A stretch of DNA of 64,000 bases, from assembly GCA_036925085.1 (NCBI GenBank), contig JAUPFP010000023.1:92501-156500 (forward strand), in the 5' to 3' direction. Below the pieces are notes generated by a model. It saw nothing but the letters and a program-made list of their open reading frames with translations. It made no database searches and had not been told where the DNA came from. Shown here piece after piece: positions 34,026 to 45,352 of the stretch (its first letter is position 1; every line of letters starts with the position of its first letter). The translations under genes were made by a program, and so were the position numbers. The DNA comes from Brachycybe producta. Taxonomy: Eukaryota > Arthropoda > Diplopoda > Playtdesmida > Andrognathidae.

Positions 34026-34579
34026 ATTATCCATTTTTTGGCGCGAAATTTATTTTAATTTTACAAAAATATTGCATAGAAGATGATGAATGTGGCTGAT
34101 GTAAAAGAGTCTTGTTACATAGTTCAGGTCATTGACCTTTCTTTGGGTGTTTGTATCTTTCTTTGCTAGGAGGATATGTGACGTCATAGAAGATTTGAAG
34201 AAAATCACGTTTCGTCTCATAGGTTACGAGCAATTTCTTTGTTCACGTTTTTTTTTTTTTCTTCTAATTCTTATATCCAAGGTGAATCGATATATGGAAT
34301 CTGTAATAAAATATAATTGTGTCTTATTATGTCTAATTATTGCACAATTTATTATTCTAAAACGTGAATTTCATCTTAACAGTCGAGTGCTATAAAACTA
34401 AAAAAACAATGTTCAATGCTGCCAAGAGACATGTGTTAGGGATGGATCACACATGCGTAAAAACAAGAAGAAAATAGAAATAAAAAGAATAAAATTTCAG
34501 CAATATTTCTATATTAATTTGCATTCAAGAAGGTTTTCATTAGAGAAAAGTAATAAAATTGTGAGTCCATACCTTATGC
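34026..34579. other. AT-rich unassigned sequence
   Basis: The 87-codon frame at 34132 has no recognised domain. Confidence 0.35.
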
Positions 34580-34740
34580 TGTCACTCTGTCATTTTATAC
34601 TGTATTAGTAAGTCAATGGCAGTAATATGACAATATTTGTTATAATATTGTTTTACAATTTGCTTTTGTGACTGTTATATGTTTATGAGCTAGATATGAC
34701 AATTTACTGTCATAGGGCAGTCTTATTTTCTATCTGTGTT
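34580..34740. repeat. TATGACAG-rich dispersed repeat
   Basis: GAGCTAGATATGACAATTTAC and AATATGACAATATTTG; matches 19600-19770 and 47935-48290. Confidence 0.5.
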
Positions 34741-34763
34741 TGAAAAGCCTAAGGATTTTCACA

Positions 34764-34947
34764 ACTCAATAAGCGCCAAACTGAACAAATGCCAAACTGA
34801 ATAAGCACCAAATTGAACAAATGCCAAACTGAATAAGCGCCAAATTGAACAAATGCCAAACTGAATAAGCGGCAAATTGAACAAATTCCAAACTGAATAA
34901 GCACCAAATTGAACAAATTTCAAACTGAATAAGCACCAAATTGAACC
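34764..34947 (+). mobile_element. Family E copy, minisatellite only
   Basis: About eleven tandem 16-bp monomers of AACTGAATAAGCRCCAA / AATTGAACAAATGCCAA type. No TTAGG-like part and no clear termini. The minus-strand frame rich in SVWRLFSLA is an artefact of the repeat. Confidence 0.8.
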
Positions 34948-35640
34948 CATTATGACATTATTAAGTTTGTAGAAGAGAGAAAAATAGGAGGAGTCATAAG
35001 GACTAATGCATCTCAAGGACTCCTTCCTATTGGTTGATAAAATGGAATTCTGCATTTCAAGAAGAAACAATTTCGCCACGTTTTCTGCCTACTTTCAGCG
35101 GAAATCAGCTAAATAAATAGAATGGAAATTATTCAAATTAGATAAATTTCTTTTTTTTTTCTCTCTTAATAAATTATCTTTTTTCTGTACATGTGTGATC
35201 CATACAGCTCTAACTATTTATTGTTATAACAACTTAGTGTTATACAATAAAAGCTGTCACAAATGTTTATAACAATCGTTTGCTAAATGAAATCTCTGAA
35301 CTGTATGGGGTTAATAATATAAAGTTATTTGGCAAATTATCAAATAAAGTAATTGAGCTCAGAAGAAAAAAACCGACGTTTCTTCTTATTTGTTTTTGAA
35401 ACAGTCTGCTTTTACATTTTGCAAAAGTTTAATTTCTCAGAAAAGCATTCAAGCTGAAAACTTCTTTTGGAAAATGTCGTTTTTCTGCTTGTTTATCAAA
35501 ATTATCAGCACATTTTTTAAATTCAAACTGAAAGAGAACTGAAAGTCTGGATGTTTTTTTAATGAATTGTGCTTTATTAGAGTTAGGGTGCAGAAGATTC
35601 ACATGCTTAATTTTTTTTAGAAGCATTCTTTCTTCTCTAA
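34948..35640. other. AT-rich unassigned sequence
   Basis: Nothing recognised. Confidence 0.4.
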
Positions 35641-36041
35641 AGCGGCAGTCACACTAGGCTGGTTTACAAACCGCTGGTTGTTGCTGGCTATGAGCAGCAA
35701 CAGCAAGCATCAGCTGCTTTGGGTTTACACTTGTCCAGTCACTGCTGGTATTAGCAGCGCAAAAATACAAACTCTAACAACAACCAACCCAAGCAGTGGA
35801 GTTTCAACTGCCACTAGTGCCACTACTAGCAACAAAAAGTTCACACTAGATGGCAGCAGCATGAAGGGAGTCACATGACCAGCTGGACAGTTGGACATGT
35901 CCAACTTCACCAGTCGCTGTTAAAATCACTAGCCCGCTGGAGAAAGCAGCTGCTAGTAGCAGTTCATACTATGCTGCTAGAGCACTACAACCAGCCAGCA
36001 GCAACCAGCGGCTGGGAAACCAGCCTAGTGTGACTGCTCCA
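35641..36041. mobile_element. Family I element, copy 1
   Basis: About 400 bp. Termini GGCAGTCACACTAGGCTGG and CCAGCCTAGTGTGACTGC. Dense in GCTGCTGG / CCAGCAGC words. It contains ACACTAGATGGCAG (35843-35856), CTCF-like with one mismatch. The open frames here are repeat-derived; no transposase. Confidence 0.82.
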
Positions 36042-36049
36042 TAAGAAAA

Positions 36050-36282
36050 AATTTAAAATATGTTAGAAACTAGAAAGCTAACTGAGTGACATAATAGGGG
36101 TTTCATAATGATATCTTTAAAACTAAACTTTTTATAGACAACAAAAATTAAAAAGTATCTTCTGCTTAAAGTTGGGTCATTTTCAAAAACACATAAAAAG
36201 CTTATTTTAAAAAATAATACATTTATGCAAATAGCTTTAAATCTATGAGCAATCCATTCTAGTTTTTAAACACTCAGCCCCC
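36050..36282. repeat. Family B partial copy
   Basis: TATGTTAGAAACTAGAAAGC, ATCTTCTGCTTAAAGTTGGG, and CATTCTAGTTTTTAAACAC. Confidence 0.6.
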
Positions 36283-36717
36283 CCAGATGGCGCCCTTGCA
36301 GTGGCTGTTATGTTCTATATGAGGTCTCTTCCTTCCACCTGCGGATTTGAGAAAATTTAGATTTTTCAAGCGAACTTTTTTCAAGAGAAACATCACAAAA
36401 AAATTCAAAGTGTTTTATAAACTAGAATAGCCAGCGATAATGTTAAAAGTTTTTTCAAGATGATATCTTTCAAAATAAATTTTTTATGACAGTTTGAAAA
36501 AGGCGAAAATAGTTTTTCATGAAATTTCAATGGAAAAACTGAACTATAAAATGTTTATTTTTTAAGATAAAGACCATGAAAAACAGTTTAAACAATTTGA
36601 ATTTTTCCATAATGTTGTTTCTAATGTTTCGCTTGACGTTTTCGCGCCCAAATTTTTACGAAACGTATATGGAGCATAGCATTAGCAACCGCAGTGGCGC
36701 CATCCGGAGGGACAAAA
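36283..36717. mobile_element. Family C foldback, copy 3 (best copy)
   Basis: Left end CAGATGGCGCCCTTGCAGTG then GCTGTTATGTTCTATAT. The right end is its complement, ATATGGAGCATAGC...GCAGTGGCGCCATCCGG. The central arms pair TATAAACTAGAATAGCC... with later sequence across a CATGAAATTTC core. AGATGGCGCC in each terminus is the core of the CTCF motif. Confidence 0.7.
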
Positions 36718-38109
36718 GCAAAATAAATATCTATAAAGCTACCTTAAAGAAAAAAATATAAAGAACCGCCATTTTTGTTAAAAAAAAACTGAGGAAAAAA
36801 AAACACTAGCTTCAAATCTAATTTAGCTCGAGCGAAACGGATTTCAGATTCCGAAACAAAATATCTATTCAACCACCTTAATAAGAATTACATTACTTAT
36901 TGGGACTGTTTTTGTTGGGGAGTTATTTTAATGGTTTAATGTAGGATCTTGAGTATTTTTCCGCCACTCCCTTTTTCATTTTAAAATTTTATCATTTTCA
37001 AAACGTTTTGATGAAAACAATGTTTAGAAATACGGAGATCAACATCTGTGTATCGTTGATTGACAACATATAATTATGAATAATAATAATAACATTCTAT
37101 TAAAAGAAACATTTATTTAATCATCAAACAAGCATTCTTATGAATAATGATGAGTAAAAAAATCTTGTTTCCTTAATTACGTTGGGTTGTGGTAGTAAAT
37201 TGATTGCGCACACACGAAATTCTATTTTTTCTTTTCATTACAGATTATTATGTAATAAAAATCTAGTTTGTCTTTGAGAAATTGTTAAGTCATTTTTTTA
37301 CTTTTTCCACTTCAATTTCAGTTTTCTTTGAATTGTTGTGTGACGTGATTGAATTGTTACAAATAAAAAATGCATTGAATTCAGGTCAGAATTTTAGAAA
37401 AAAAAATTTCTCAGCAATTGAGAACATAACACGAAAAAAAAAAAGGTTTCAATGTATTTCTTGTACCCACAGTTAAATTCACATTATAATGAAAAGAAGA
37501 AAAAAATCCTAAGGCATTTTTAAATCTTAGTTTTTTAAAAAAAATATGATTACATTTGAAACGGTTGCAATTTGAAATTGCGGAAAAGAAAACTTGAAGA
37601 TAAAACATTTTTTTTAGTGGAATGAATTCATCCTGTTTTATTCGCAACAGGAATAAATATTTTTTAATTAAAATTTTTTTTAAAAAAAACTTGAAAACAT
37701 TTATCAAGATCAAGACTTTGTTTTATAAATTTTATTTCATTTTGATACAAACAGAAGTTGTTTTGAAATATTTTAAATTAGGCCTAAGATAAAACGAAGA
37801 CCAATATACAGAGGGATCTCTACAGCTATGGAAAAAATAAATAGCAACCAAAATGCAATTACATACTTTTTTTTAAATATACTTTACGTGGGTAAATTGT
37901 ATCAATTTATGTTAATATTTTATAAAAAATCTTTATTGAAACCAAAAAGTACATAATATTATATTTTAGAACATATTCTTGTAAAAAAAAATTGTCAATT
38001 TTGCCTTAAATATAATTTTTTTTTATAATTATTAGTTAAAATTTATATGCAATATTAATCTAAACATCTTTTTTACTCAACTTGTTCCCTCTTTCTGCTC
38101 ATTGTACGG
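36718..38109. other. AT-rich sequence, nothing recognised
   Basis: Long A/T homopolymers. Frames at 37282 and 37411(-) are K/F/N-rich by composition. Confidence 0.45.
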
Positions 38110-38498
38110 TCAGGCGCAAATTAGGCAACAATGCAAGCTTGCAACCAGCAACAGTCCCCAGCAACTGTTGCTGGTGACACTGCACTAGTGGCATTTGCAG
38201 GCACCAATTTTGTTGTTGTTGGCAGTTGGCATCAGTAGTAACTGGATGTTGCCTCCGCTCAGTATGGTGAGCAGAGGGAACAAGCAACCATTTTTTTCAC
38301 ATGATCATGATTTTGTTGCTGGTTGCTCGCTCATTTGGTTCTCCAATTTGCGCCTGGGGCCTACTGAGCAGAGCCAACAATAACTTTACTACTGTTGCCA
38401 ACTACTAATTTGGTGTCTTCAAGTGTAGTGGTTGTGATAGTGTCACCAGCAACTGCTGCTGATTGCAAGCTTGCATTTGTTGCCTAATTTATTCCTGG
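38110..38498. mobile_element. Terminal-inverted-repeat element related to family I
   Basis: Ends CAGGCGCAAATTAGGCAACA and TGTTGCCTAATTTATTCCTG are inverted, followed inward by ATGCAAGCTTGCAACCAGC and TGATTGCAAGCTTGCAT. CAACAACAAAATTGGTGCC-type and GTTGCTGG words fill the interior. About 389 bp and non-coding. Confidence 0.68.
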
Positions 38499-38504
38499 CC
38501 TAAG

Positions 38505-38667
38505 GTTTGGAATATACAGACCACTTTTCGACTGCAAAATAAAGTCGAAGGTGATGTTGGGTTGTGGTTGTAACTTTTTTTTCTTCTATGAAATAACTCA
38601 AAAGTGGCCGCTTTTATCGACAACCCGATTTCATTTTGCAGTTAAAAAATGGTCTGTGTGCCAAGGT
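38505..38667. mobile_element. G-family foldback element
   Basis: GACCACTTTTCGACTGCAAA...AAAGTCGAAGGTG on the left. ATTTCATTTTGCAGTTAAAA then ATGGTCTGTGTGCCAAGG on the right. About 155 bp. Confidence 0.6.
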
Positions 38668-40085
38668 TCTAAACAAATATTTTGTTAAATTTTATGAGAT
38701 TTGACGATTATTCAGTTTGGCATTTGTTTCATTTGGCACTAGATCAACACATCTCCTAAAAAAAGTGGCATATAATTAAAAAAAAACTTGAGAAAGTGTT
38801 CATTGTATTTTAATTAAAGAGCCATTTTTACATTCAATAATAATAATGTGAAATGAAAAGAGATACAATGTATACATTTAAAAAAAAGCCTCTCAACAAT
38901 GAACAATTTGTAGGTGAATGTGAATCATCCTGTTGATAGTTGAGGAACCTTTATGTAGGTTAATATTAGTGAAAGGAAAAATTGATAAACAGAGAGAGAG
39001 AGAGAGAAAAAAAGGAACGTCAACCCTTCTAACAAAAATCAGGTTGCAGCTCACATTATGATTAAACCATTGTACACTGTGTGTATAGAGATAGATACCT
39101 ATAAATACAGGGTGTCATTAAAAATGACAAATGAAACAAACATTTGTTTTTCATTCTTTTGTTCATAATAGTACACACACTTTAAATATACATTATGTAT
39201 CATTATTACACTAGAATATAAAAACTAAATGTTGGTTGCTTAGCAACAACCCCCCTATAAATAAATACAAAAAAAAAATACAATACAAAATCCTTTTTTT
39301 TTTTGACATACTGTTAAGTTTCTTTAGAAACACCTTGTAAATATGTGTTTTAATCCAATCATATTTAGGGGAAAAAAACGCAAAAGTTTCTTTCTCTTCC
39401 CCCCCCCTCCTCCCTCCCCCTCCCTCCTCCCTCCCCCTTATTCAATACTTCACAGCAAGTATCTAAATATACATTCTAATACAGGTGACAGTTTATTAAT
39501 GGATATTTCGTTTTGTGTTGTACAATACATATTTATATTCAGTTATTCATATTATATGACTAATAAATAAATGTGGAGCCAACTATTTTTATTATTATTA
39601 TATATTTATTTTAACCGAATGAATATTAATTAAGTTGTAATGTTGTAACAGTTTTGTTTCTATGCGATTAAAGTTGGAAACAAACAACAATCGTAAATGA
39701 TTGTCATTTCTAGACAAAGTTTAGAAAATAATCCTTAAATTGAATTCATCATAACACAAAAAAAAAATGTCTTTCGTTTACTTTTCTAGTTTTTATGACA
39801 CTTTTCAATTCTTAAAGTTGACTTTAAAGTTAGATGTCAAACAACTCTTATAAGCAAGGCAATTAGAAAAAATGCTTTTTTTTTAGTCAATGAACCTGGT
39901 TAGAGACTAGAATTTTAAGGCTCTCAACAGCAAATAAGCATCTAAAAAGTAGTCTTGTCCTGACAAGAAATCTAGCCTGTAAACAGGTTCCTTGACTGAA
40001 TTAGTAAAATAAACTTAGTCAACTTTTATGATGGATGTTATATATGATTAGTGTATGAGTAGTGACAGTAGTCATTTACTTTAAA
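38668..40085. other. Unassigned with small repeat pieces
   Basis: Two E monomers at 38710-38746 (ATTCAGTTTGGCATTTG). (GA)n at 38990-39010. TACAGGGTGTCATT at 39108. A C-rich CT tract at 39401-39436. A partial B arm near 39783. No gene. Confidence 0.45.
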
Positions 40086-40518
40086 GCGGCAGTCACACTA
40101 GGCTGGTTTACAAGCTGCTGGTTGCTGCTGGCTATTAGCAGCAACAGCAAGCAGCAGTTGCTTTGGGTTCACACTTGTCCAGTCACTGCTGGTATTAGCA
40201 GTGCAAGTCGTCCAATCACCGTTTTGCAAAAACACAAACTCTAACAACAACCAACCCAAGCAGTGGAGTTTCAACTACCACTAGTGCCATATGTGTAGCA
40301 ACAAAAAATTCACACTAGATGGCAGCAGCAGGAAGGGAGTCACATGACCAGCTGGTAGCTGCTAAAGTTGGACATGTCCAACTTCACCAGCTGCTGTTAA
40401 AATCACTAGCCTGCTGGAGAAAGCAGCTGCTAGTAGCAGTTCAGACTATGCTGCTAGAGCGCTACAACCAGCCAGCAGCAACCAGCAGCTGGGAAACCAG
40501 CCTAGTGTGACTGCGGCA
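40085..40518. mobile_element. Family I element, copy 2
   Basis: Same termini as copy 1 (GGCAGTCACACTAGGCTGG, CCAGCCTAGTGTGACTGC) and about 90% similar by eye. It has about 35 extra bases, including CGTCCAATCACCGTTTTGC and TAGCTGCTAAAG. The CTCF-like ACACTAGATGGCAG is kept at 40312-40325. Confidence 0.82.
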
Positions 40519-40649
40519 TAACTAATTCAGCTAATTAGTTATTTTCATTTTACTAAAAATTCAGTTGTACATCTTAACCCTGTATTATCTAATTCGTGCA
40601 AAGTTACTGCGTGGGGGCAGTGCAGAAAAAAAAGTACTGTTTAGAACTT

Positions 40650-40872
40650 GTTTATTGTACAGGCAATTAGAAATCGGGACGAACAGAAGTTGGCTCCACC
40701 CTTTTTATGACTACCGGCAACTTCTAATCGGTTTGTTGTGTGGTTCGACGTTGAAAAGGGCGGAGCATGTGACGTCAGACTACATAACCAACTAATTAGA
40801 AGTTGCGTTCGTCATAAAAAGGGCCGAGCCAACTTCTGTTGGTGCCGATTTCTAATTGCCTGTGTTTATTGT
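40650..40872. mobile_element. Family D foldback, copy 7, intact
   Basis: The 205-bp element (40659-40863) has ends ACAGGCAATTAGAAATCGG and the complement CCGATTTCTAATTGCCTGT. It is flanked by a perfect 9-bp duplication, GTTTATTGT. Interior words are as in copy 6. This is the copy that best defines the family. Confidence 0.9.
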
Positions 40873-41168
40873 AGTTTTTTAGTCAACTATATTTTTAGTT
40901 GACTTAATTTTGTTAGTCGACTACATTTTTACTTAATTAAAAGCTAAATTTTAGCTTATATTTTAGTATTTAAAGAAATATGCAATGATTGGTGAAAGAA
41001 AAGTTGTTTGCGTTGACTAATTCGACTAATTACTGATTTTTGTTTACTAAAATATTAGTTTACACGCCTTTAACTAAGCATTTTCTAGTTTGTCTTAATT
41101 TTGCTTCTGAAATAAATAAAATAAATCAACAATTTATAAACATTTTTTTAAGTTTTCAATATAAAGTT
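40873..41168. other. AT-rich; TTAGTCGACTA words and a B scrap
   Basis: Repeated TTAGTCAACTA / TTAGTCGACTA words at 40875-40930 and a B-like TTTTCTAGTTTGTCTTAATT at 41082. Confidence 0.4.
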
Positions 41169-41324
41169 GAACATCAATTATCGGAACTAATGAACGGACA
41201 TGACTAGTTCCGATAATAAAAAGTTCATATAATCGAACTCCCATTAAAAAAGTGGAGAAAACTAAGAAAAAACCGATTGCAAAGAATTTTTTTTAAAATT
41301 CCCATAAGTAGTATTTCCATAAGT

Positions 41325-41869
41325 AAAAATTGGGGGCGACTGAATAAGCGCCAAATTGAACAAACGCCAAACTGAATAAGCGCCAAATGGAACAAACGCC
41401 AAACTGAATAAGCGCCAAATGGAACAAACGCCAAACTGAATAACCGCCAAATTTTTGGCTTTTATTCAGTTTGGCGTTTCTTCCATTTGGCGCTTATTCA
41501 GTTTGGCGTTTGTTCCATTTGGCGCTTATTCAGTTTGGCGTTTGTTCCATTTGGCGTTTATTCAGTTTGGCGGTTATTCAGGTTTTTTGTAAATTCTGAT
41601 GATCCAAATATTGTGAGCTTTTATAGACGTCAGACTGTGCAGATTTACAAACAGAACATACTAACCTAACCTAACCAATCCTAACCTAACCTAACCAATC
41701 CTAACCAATCCTAACCTAACCAATCCTAACCTAACCTAACCAATCCTAACCAAATCTAACCTAACCTAACCAAACCTAACCTAACCTACCCTAACCTAAC
41801 ATAACAATGTGTTTATCACATGTTGGCGGTTATTCAGTTTGGCGCTTGATCAGCGCCACCAAAAATTGG
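41325..41869. mobile_element. Family E element, best copy, with TTAGG-like array
   Basis: The 527-bp element (41334-41860) starts GGGCGACTGAATAAGCGCC and ends GGCGCTTGATCAGCGCCACC, inverted with gaps. It is flanked by a perfect 9-bp duplication, AAAAATTGG (41325-41333, 41861-41869). Order inside: about seven 16-bp monomers in one direction; about seven in the other (head-to-head at about 41450); a 70-bp unique piece including TTATAGACGTCAGACTGTG; a CCTAA/CCAAT array (41664-41815); then a final monomer pair. No transposase. Confidence 0.88.
41664..41815 (-). repeat. (TTAGG)n-like array with ATTGG variants
   Basis: On this strand CCTAA pentamers predominate, with interspersed CCAAT. The reverse reads TTAGG, the arthropod-type telomere unit. 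It lies inside element E and has a matching partner at 51421-51524. Confidence 0.85.
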
Positions 41870-41936
41870 TTTTTAATAATCGACGGTTACGATGACCGAC
41901 GTTCCGATAATCGACGCTCTACTGTAATTTCAAAAT

Positions 41937-42370
41937 TTAAGACTTTTAACTATTAGCACTTAGATAATTATAGCCTTTTTTATAAATGAGGCTAAGTATA
42001 AAATATATACCGTTTAAGATGTAAAACGTGATTAGCTCTTTTTTTGTTGTCAGTCATATGAAAATAATTATTTTAAAAAATATTATCCGTTTTTGTTACA
42101 TCATCGTCCATTTTTTGTTGTTGTTGAATGCGTGTATTTCATTTTTTTATTTTCATAACTTTTTAAGTTAATTGAATCATTATTATTATGATGATGATGA
42201 GATGATGTGTGTGGTTGGTTTTCTATTTTACAATGTATAATTTAATAATCCATTTATTCACTAATTATTTTTTGCAGGTGGCATGGGCCCAAATGGGTGA
42301 ATAGTAACTGGCTAACGCCACTCAACATTACAAAGGTAAATGCATTCAAATGAAAAGATAATTTCACGCA

Positions 42371-42373
<3 letters not shown>
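41937..42373. other. AT-rich unassigned sequence
   Basis: A (GAT)n run at 42188-42206. Nothing else. Confidence 0.4.

Positions 42374-42463
<90 letters not shown>
42374..42463. repeat. (AT)n microsatellite
   Basis: About 43 uninterrupted AT units. Confidence 0.97.
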
Positions 42464-42465
<2 letters not shown>

Positions 42466-42903
42466 CTTTAAAAGTTGAATCAATAATGCACAAAATATCC
42501 ACAACAAACGTCTTAATTATTTATTATATAAGTCCAACATTGTTATTTATTATTATTATTATTTATAAGGTTGAGTGTCCAAGATGAATAGAATCAATTG
42601 TGTAAACAAAATGATTCAACGTTATTTTTATTTGTTGTTTGTTTATTCTTTTCTTAATAAATTATCTCAAAAAAATCTCTTTCGATTAATTGTTTTTCTT
42701 TTTATGGTTTTCTTGGCGTCAATTTCTTTTATTTTCTTTCTTCCTTCATGTTTTATGAATTCTTTTATGTCATTTCTTATTTTCTGTTGCTGTTTTCATC
42801 ATATTTTTACTTAATTCAATGTGGTTGTAATATCATATTTTATTTATTTTAGACCTTTTGAGTCTATAATGGATTAGATGGCGGAAATACTATTATGTTG
42901 ACT
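42464..42903. other. AT-rich unassigned sequence
   Basis: A hydrophobic 79-codon frame at 42575 follows the T-rich composition. No gene is recognised. Confidence 0.35.
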
Positions 42904-43217
42904 TATATGTAGGGCTTGAGATTTTTATGCAATATCAAGCAAATGTTTCTCAATTTGTGGCCCAAGGGTCCATTGTGACAAAAAAATTCCGTTTACATCA
43001 ACCAGCAGTTGTCATTCGAAAACACTGGTTAGACGCTAGAAAACTCTTAATTAACAACTGATAGTTATCTAGCCTCTAAAAAGCCATTTTTATTAGAAAA
43101 AAGCATAATTGTGTTTGCTCTAATGATGATGATTATTACTTAACAATTAGCACTTAATGGGCCACAAATTGAGAAACACGTGCTTGATATTGCATAAAAG
43201 TCCGAGCCCTACATATA
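42904..43217. mobile_element. Foldback element of about 310 bp
   Basis: Arms of about 60 bp: TATATGTAGGGCTTGAG...ATGCAATATCAAGC...TCTCAATTTGTGGCCCA and the complement TGGGCCACAAATTGAGAAAC...GCTTGATATTGCAT...GAGCCCTACATATA. The middle is AT-rich. Confidence 0.7.
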
Positions 43218-43251
43218 TGGGCCCTATATATAATACAGTATATATTATGAC

Positions 43252-43387
43252 GCATCCACTTGGTGTAATTTGTCCATTACACGAAATGTATGTGCATTTC
43301 GTGAAAATGCACATAGATTGGTCTGATGCAAAACACGAAATAGACATACATTTCGTGTAATGGACAAATTACACCAAGTGGATGCGA
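43252..43387. mobile_element. Family H hairpin, copy 1
   Basis: GCATCCACTTGGTGTAATTT...ATTACACGAAATGTATGT and its complement ACATACATTTCGTGTAATGG...AAATTACACCAAGTGGATGC; about 135 bp. The frames on both strands are the two readings of the palindrome. Confidence 0.72.
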
Positions 43388-43657
43388 CAAATATATTACA
43401 TGAAAATGTGTATTATGTTAGTAGTTTGTGTAATGGATTAATTAATATGCAGTAGAGGGGGGAGGGAGGGGTGTGGTGAAAATATTATCATTATCAAATG
43501 AAAGTAATTGTTCTGGTCAACTACAGGTCCTGCATACGTAAAATAAAAACGTTATGGAAAATCAGTAATGTGTTATTATGAAAAGAAATGTGCATTGGTT
43601 AAACTTGCATATTTCGAGACTGTCACGATCAAAGGGGCCGACATTGAAGAAAATCAT
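43388..43657. other. Unassigned sequence
   Basis: A G-rich patch at 43455-43475. Nothing recognised. Confidence 0.35.
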
Positions 43658-43850
43658 GTACGAGATTCACTAAAATTTACATAGATTCACCAAGATTCAC
43701 AGCAGATCGTATGCACGGAAAGCCATTTTAATATTTTATCCGCGTTCTACTGGATTTCCCGACTAGAATTAAAATCTGAAAATCCAGTAAAAGGCGGATA
43801 AAAACTCAAATGGCTTGCCATACCGTACGAGATTACCCCCACCCGGTCAC
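43658..43850. repeat. Inverted repeat with GTACGAGATT flanks
   Basis: GCCATTTTAATATTTTATCC...CTACTGGATTT pairs with AAATCCAGTAAAAGGCGG...AAATGGC. The outer GTACGAGATTCAC and GTACGAGATTACC are direct. The same GTACGAGATTC word pair occurs at 16468 and 16517. Confidence 0.5.
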
Positions 43851-43929
43851 GATACAGGCTCGAAACATTGTTTGGTCACAATGTATCTCAGTGTGTACTA
43901 GCCTTATAAAATTAACATAAAATATTCTC

Positions 43930-44265
43930 ACCATAATTCAGTTACTGTTCTAGTTTCTAAAAACATTTTCATAGGTTTTTTTTCTTAATATTGCTTTTGA
44001 AACGCAGTATATTTTAAGTTATAAAAAGTGTTTTGTTTGCCTGAAAAACTGACGAAAAGTTTTCTGCGTGAAAAACTGATTTTACCATAAATAAGAGTTT
44101 TAAAATATAATAAGTATTAATACCATTCGAAAATTTTACACAAAAGTAGATTAAGAAACGTTTAATTTTTTTTTTTCTTCTCTTTGTATAAAAAGAGTAT
44201 ATTTTTGTATTTTTTATCTTGATTTTCTTCTGAATTAAGAACCATCTTAAATTATTCGATGATAG
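43930..44265. repeat. Diverged family B arms
   Basis: TTACTGTTCTAGTTTCTAAA and TTAATATTGCTTTTGAAACG. The left partner is unclear. Confidence 0.45.
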
Positions 44266-45000
44266 GTAAATTATGCAAAAAAAAAATATAAAAGAGCAAT
44301 TTGTATTCTATGGATAAAATATTAGTCAAGTTACGTTGGCCATCTAGGTCAAATGAAAGGAAAATTGAGATTTTTTTTCTATGTCTTCGTTGTTTCTCTT
44401 TACAAGGATACATTTAAATATTAATTGTTTCATATTTGAATAATGCAAATTATCTACAAGTAGATAACATGTTTTTTTCTTCTCCTTCTTTAGTTTACTT
44501 AAAAATTGACAAAAAAACGGGTTAAAAAATGTAAAATAAAAGGCGTTTTAAAAAACTTAATAGCAGAACTTTTTTCTAATAACTGAATAATATCAATATT
44601 TTTTCAGTCATATTTTTTTCTAAATTGAATAAATGATCTACGGAAACAACTGTTTAACAAAATACATAGAATTATTTTATTTACTTTATTTTTAATTTTT
44701 TTTTACAAATATTATTTAAAATGTTAAATGACATTTTTCACAATTTTACATAAGCTTGTATATTTTAATTTAAAAGAATTATATTTCACAATTATTAATA
44801 ATAATTAATTTATTATCTAAATCGTAGCTTTTGTTGAAATTGTTTCTAAATCAATTTAAAACAAATTTGATTTTAACTTAAAAAAATCTGAATTAAATTT
44901 TAAAAATATTTTTCGTTGAAAATAGTTTTAAAATTTTCTATTCCGAAAGAACAAATCTTCTTCGAACATAATTTTAAAATGGTTTTACACTTCGAACTGT
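44266..45000. other. AT-rich sequence, nothing recognised
   Basis: One of the most AT-rich stretches in the window; no frame, no repeat match. Confidence 0.45.
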
Positions 45001-45352
45001 GATTATTTTGAGGTTCACAATTAAAATTAAAACAAATTTGAAAGTGATTTAAAAACTAGAAGTGTAGCCCAGTCACTTAATGCTATTTTCTTAGCACTGA
45101 TATATTTTAAAATATTTTTATGGCAATTTGTGAAAATGATACAATATTAAAGCTGACGATATTTTTGAATTTTTTTTATTCTAGAAAAAGTTTTATTTTG
45201 ATAGATAGCAACATTGAAATACAAATAAAAGTAATGTAATTCAACTACCATTCTAGTTTCTAACACACATTCAATTTCTTTTTAGTGTTGCTCTTTTCAA
45301 ACGCAGAGAACAACCAACCAAATTTCGAAATTCAGCTGTTAATAAAATTAAC
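45001..45352. mobile_element. Family B foldback, copy 11
   Basis: AAAACTAGAAGTGTAGCCCAG with CACTTAATG on the left. ACTACCATTCTAGTTTCTAAC and TTCGAAATTCAGCTGTTAATA on the right. Confidence 0.68.

Larger units (their letters stand above)
41169..41936. mobile_element. Family F copy 3, split by an E element
   Basis: The left part ATCAATTATCGGAACTAATG to AAGTAAAAATTGG and the right part AAAAATTGG...CGTTCCGATAATCGACG to CTCTACTGTA make one F element once E (41334-41860) is removed. The intact right end, CTACTGTA, supports the pogo/Tigger assignment. Confidence 0.72.

Noticed and set aside
41225..41669. Repetitive protein-like frames with VWRLFSLA / FGVCSIW motifs (also 34759-35079 and 51137-51695)
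   Set aside because: They read the 16-bp E minisatellite, present in several frames and both strands, and cross element boundaries.
43147..43360. Overlapping frames on both strands
   Set aside because: They span the inverted repeats at 42904-43217 and 43252-43387; codon patterns mirror each other.
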